Assembly: GCA_030429685.1 (NCBI GenBank)
Contig: JAUIEY010000112.1
Span: 1 to 6,397, forward strand
DNA length: 6,397 nt
Source: Gammaproteobacteria bacterium
GTDB lineage: Bacteria; Pseudomonadota; Gammaproteobacteria; Steroidobacterales; GCA-2729495
Direction of reading: 5' to 3'
A model generated the notes under the pieces. The model searched no databases. It was not told where the DNA came from and worked only from the letters and a program-made list of their open reading frames with translations. Each line of letters starts with the position of its first letter. Position 1 is the stretch's first letter. Shown here piece after piece: positions 5,681-6,397 of this stretch. Made by a program: the position numbers and the translations under genes.

Positions 5681-6397
5681 ATGAATACCCTACCGGCAAA
5701 AATGGCGCTACGCCGGAAAATCAGCATTGCGGTGCGCGGTACACTGGCAATCTGTCTAGTCTATCTCGGCCTGTTTGTCGCACCGGCGGAAGCCGAACGT
5801 GAAATCAAACGGCCGGAGCAGGTCTTTCTCTACGCCGCCGAAACCCGCGGTTCCGAATTGATTATCAATTGGGACATCGAAGACGGCTACTACATGTACC
5901 GCGACAAAATGAAATTCTCTGCCGAGGGGGTGGAATTCGGGGAACCGCTGTTTCCCGCCGGCGAGATTCACGCGGACGAGTTTTTTGGCGAACAGATTAT
6001 CTTCCGAGGCGCCATCACCGTGCGGGTGCCGGTCAAATCTGTGACTGCTGCGGGCGATAGCGTGACGGTGGAGATCCGTTCGCAGGGTTGTGCTGATTTC
6101 GGTCTGTGCTATCCGCCGCAGAAATGGCGCACCGATGTAAGCACACCCGCGGCGCCGGACAACGCCGGTGCGCTGCTATCGGCGGCCGGTGGGGGCGGCA
6201 AGCGGCTGCTTGGTCAGGCCATGGGCGACGAGCCGTTGCCGGATGCACAGGCCTTTGCCGTCAGCCTTGGCCTGGCTGATGCCTTTACCCTGGAAGTGCG
6301 CTGGGATATTGCTCCCGGCTATTACCTGTACAAAAAAGATTTTGCGGTAAGCGGGCCGGAAAATATCCGGGTCGGTGCTCTGCAACTGCCGGAAGGG
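5681..6397 (+). CDS. dsbD: Thiol:disulfide interchange protein DsbD, 5' part, with an apparent second N-terminal domain
   Basis: DsbD is an inner-membrane protein that carries electrons from cytoplasmic thioredoxin to periplasmic partners such as DsbC and cytochrome c maturation proteins. Only the first 239 codons are present; the frame is open at the window edge. Residues 1-38 look like a signal peptide: basic RRK, a hydrophobic stretch about 15-35, and cleavage after AEA (36-38). Residues about 46-150 form the periplasmic alpha domain, with WDIEDGYYMYRDK (64-76), HADEFFG (97-103) and QGCADFGLCYPP. C137 and C143 match the redox pair of the family. After a Gly/Ala-rich linker (about 155-180), residues 191-239 resemble the start of the same domain again (RWDIAPGYYLYKKDF, then LQLPEG), as discussed in the findings. 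The transmembrane beta and thioredoxin-like gamma domains lie beyond the edge. The start directly follows the cutA stop, with GGA seven bases upstream; M8 (5702) is a weaker alternative. Confidence 0.93.
   Translation, partial: MNTLPAKMALRRKISIAVRGTLAICLVYLGLFVAPAEAEREIKRPEQVFLYAAETRGSELIINWDIEDGYYMYRDKMKFSAEGVEFGEPLFPAGEIHADEFFGEQIIFRGAITVRVPVKSVTAAGDSVTVEIRSQGCADFGLCYPPQKWRTDVSTPAAPDNAGALLSAAGGGGKRLLGQAMGDEPLPDAQAFAVSLGLADAFTLEVRWDIAPGYYLYKKDFAVSGPENIRVGALQLPEG

Overview
The window is a chromosomal housekeeping locus from a proteobacterium, most likely a gammaproteobacterium. The evidence is a full-length fused GlnE, a GroEL and GroES of Escherichia coli-like length and residue numbering, and a cutA-dsbD pair like the one near groE in E. 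coli. No transposase, integrase, tRNA, rRNA or CRISPR repeats were seen. I cannot name a genus.

Layout from left to right. Bases 1-75 hold no assignable gene; one minus-strand frame stays open to the window edge. Positions 76-2946 (minus) are glnE, the bifunctional adenylyltransferase/adenylyl-removing enzyme that controls glutamine synthetase. A strong rho-independent terminator (2990-3021, minus) separates it from groL (3061-4692, minus) and groS (4781-5068, minus), the Hsp60 and Hsp10 chaperonin operon. The 270-bp divergent region 5069-5338 carries the groESL control region: a heat-shock/housekeeping-like promoter overlapped by a near-perfect CIRCE operator, the binding site of the repressor HrcA. 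Rightward from there run cutA (5339-5680, plus) and, abutting it, the 5' part of dsbD (5681 to the window end, plus).

How the parts work together. groS and groL form one bicistronic operon read leftward from the promoter/CIRCE site, and the terminator isolates glnE from it. cutA and dsbD form a second operon read rightward, probably from a promoter back to back with that of groESL. Three of these products concern protein folding or redox/metal homeostasis: cytoplasmic folding by GroEL/ES, periplasmic disulfide reduction by DsbD, and CutA, a trimeric metal-binding protein. GlnE belongs to nitrogen control and is functionally separate.

The most noteworthy points are the CIRCE operator combined with a sigma-32-like promoter, a pairing found in only some gammaproteobacteria, and what looks like a tandem second copy of the DsbD N-terminal domain, cut off by the window edge. 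I did not find a convincing undescribed system; this is mainly ordinary core genome with interesting regulation.
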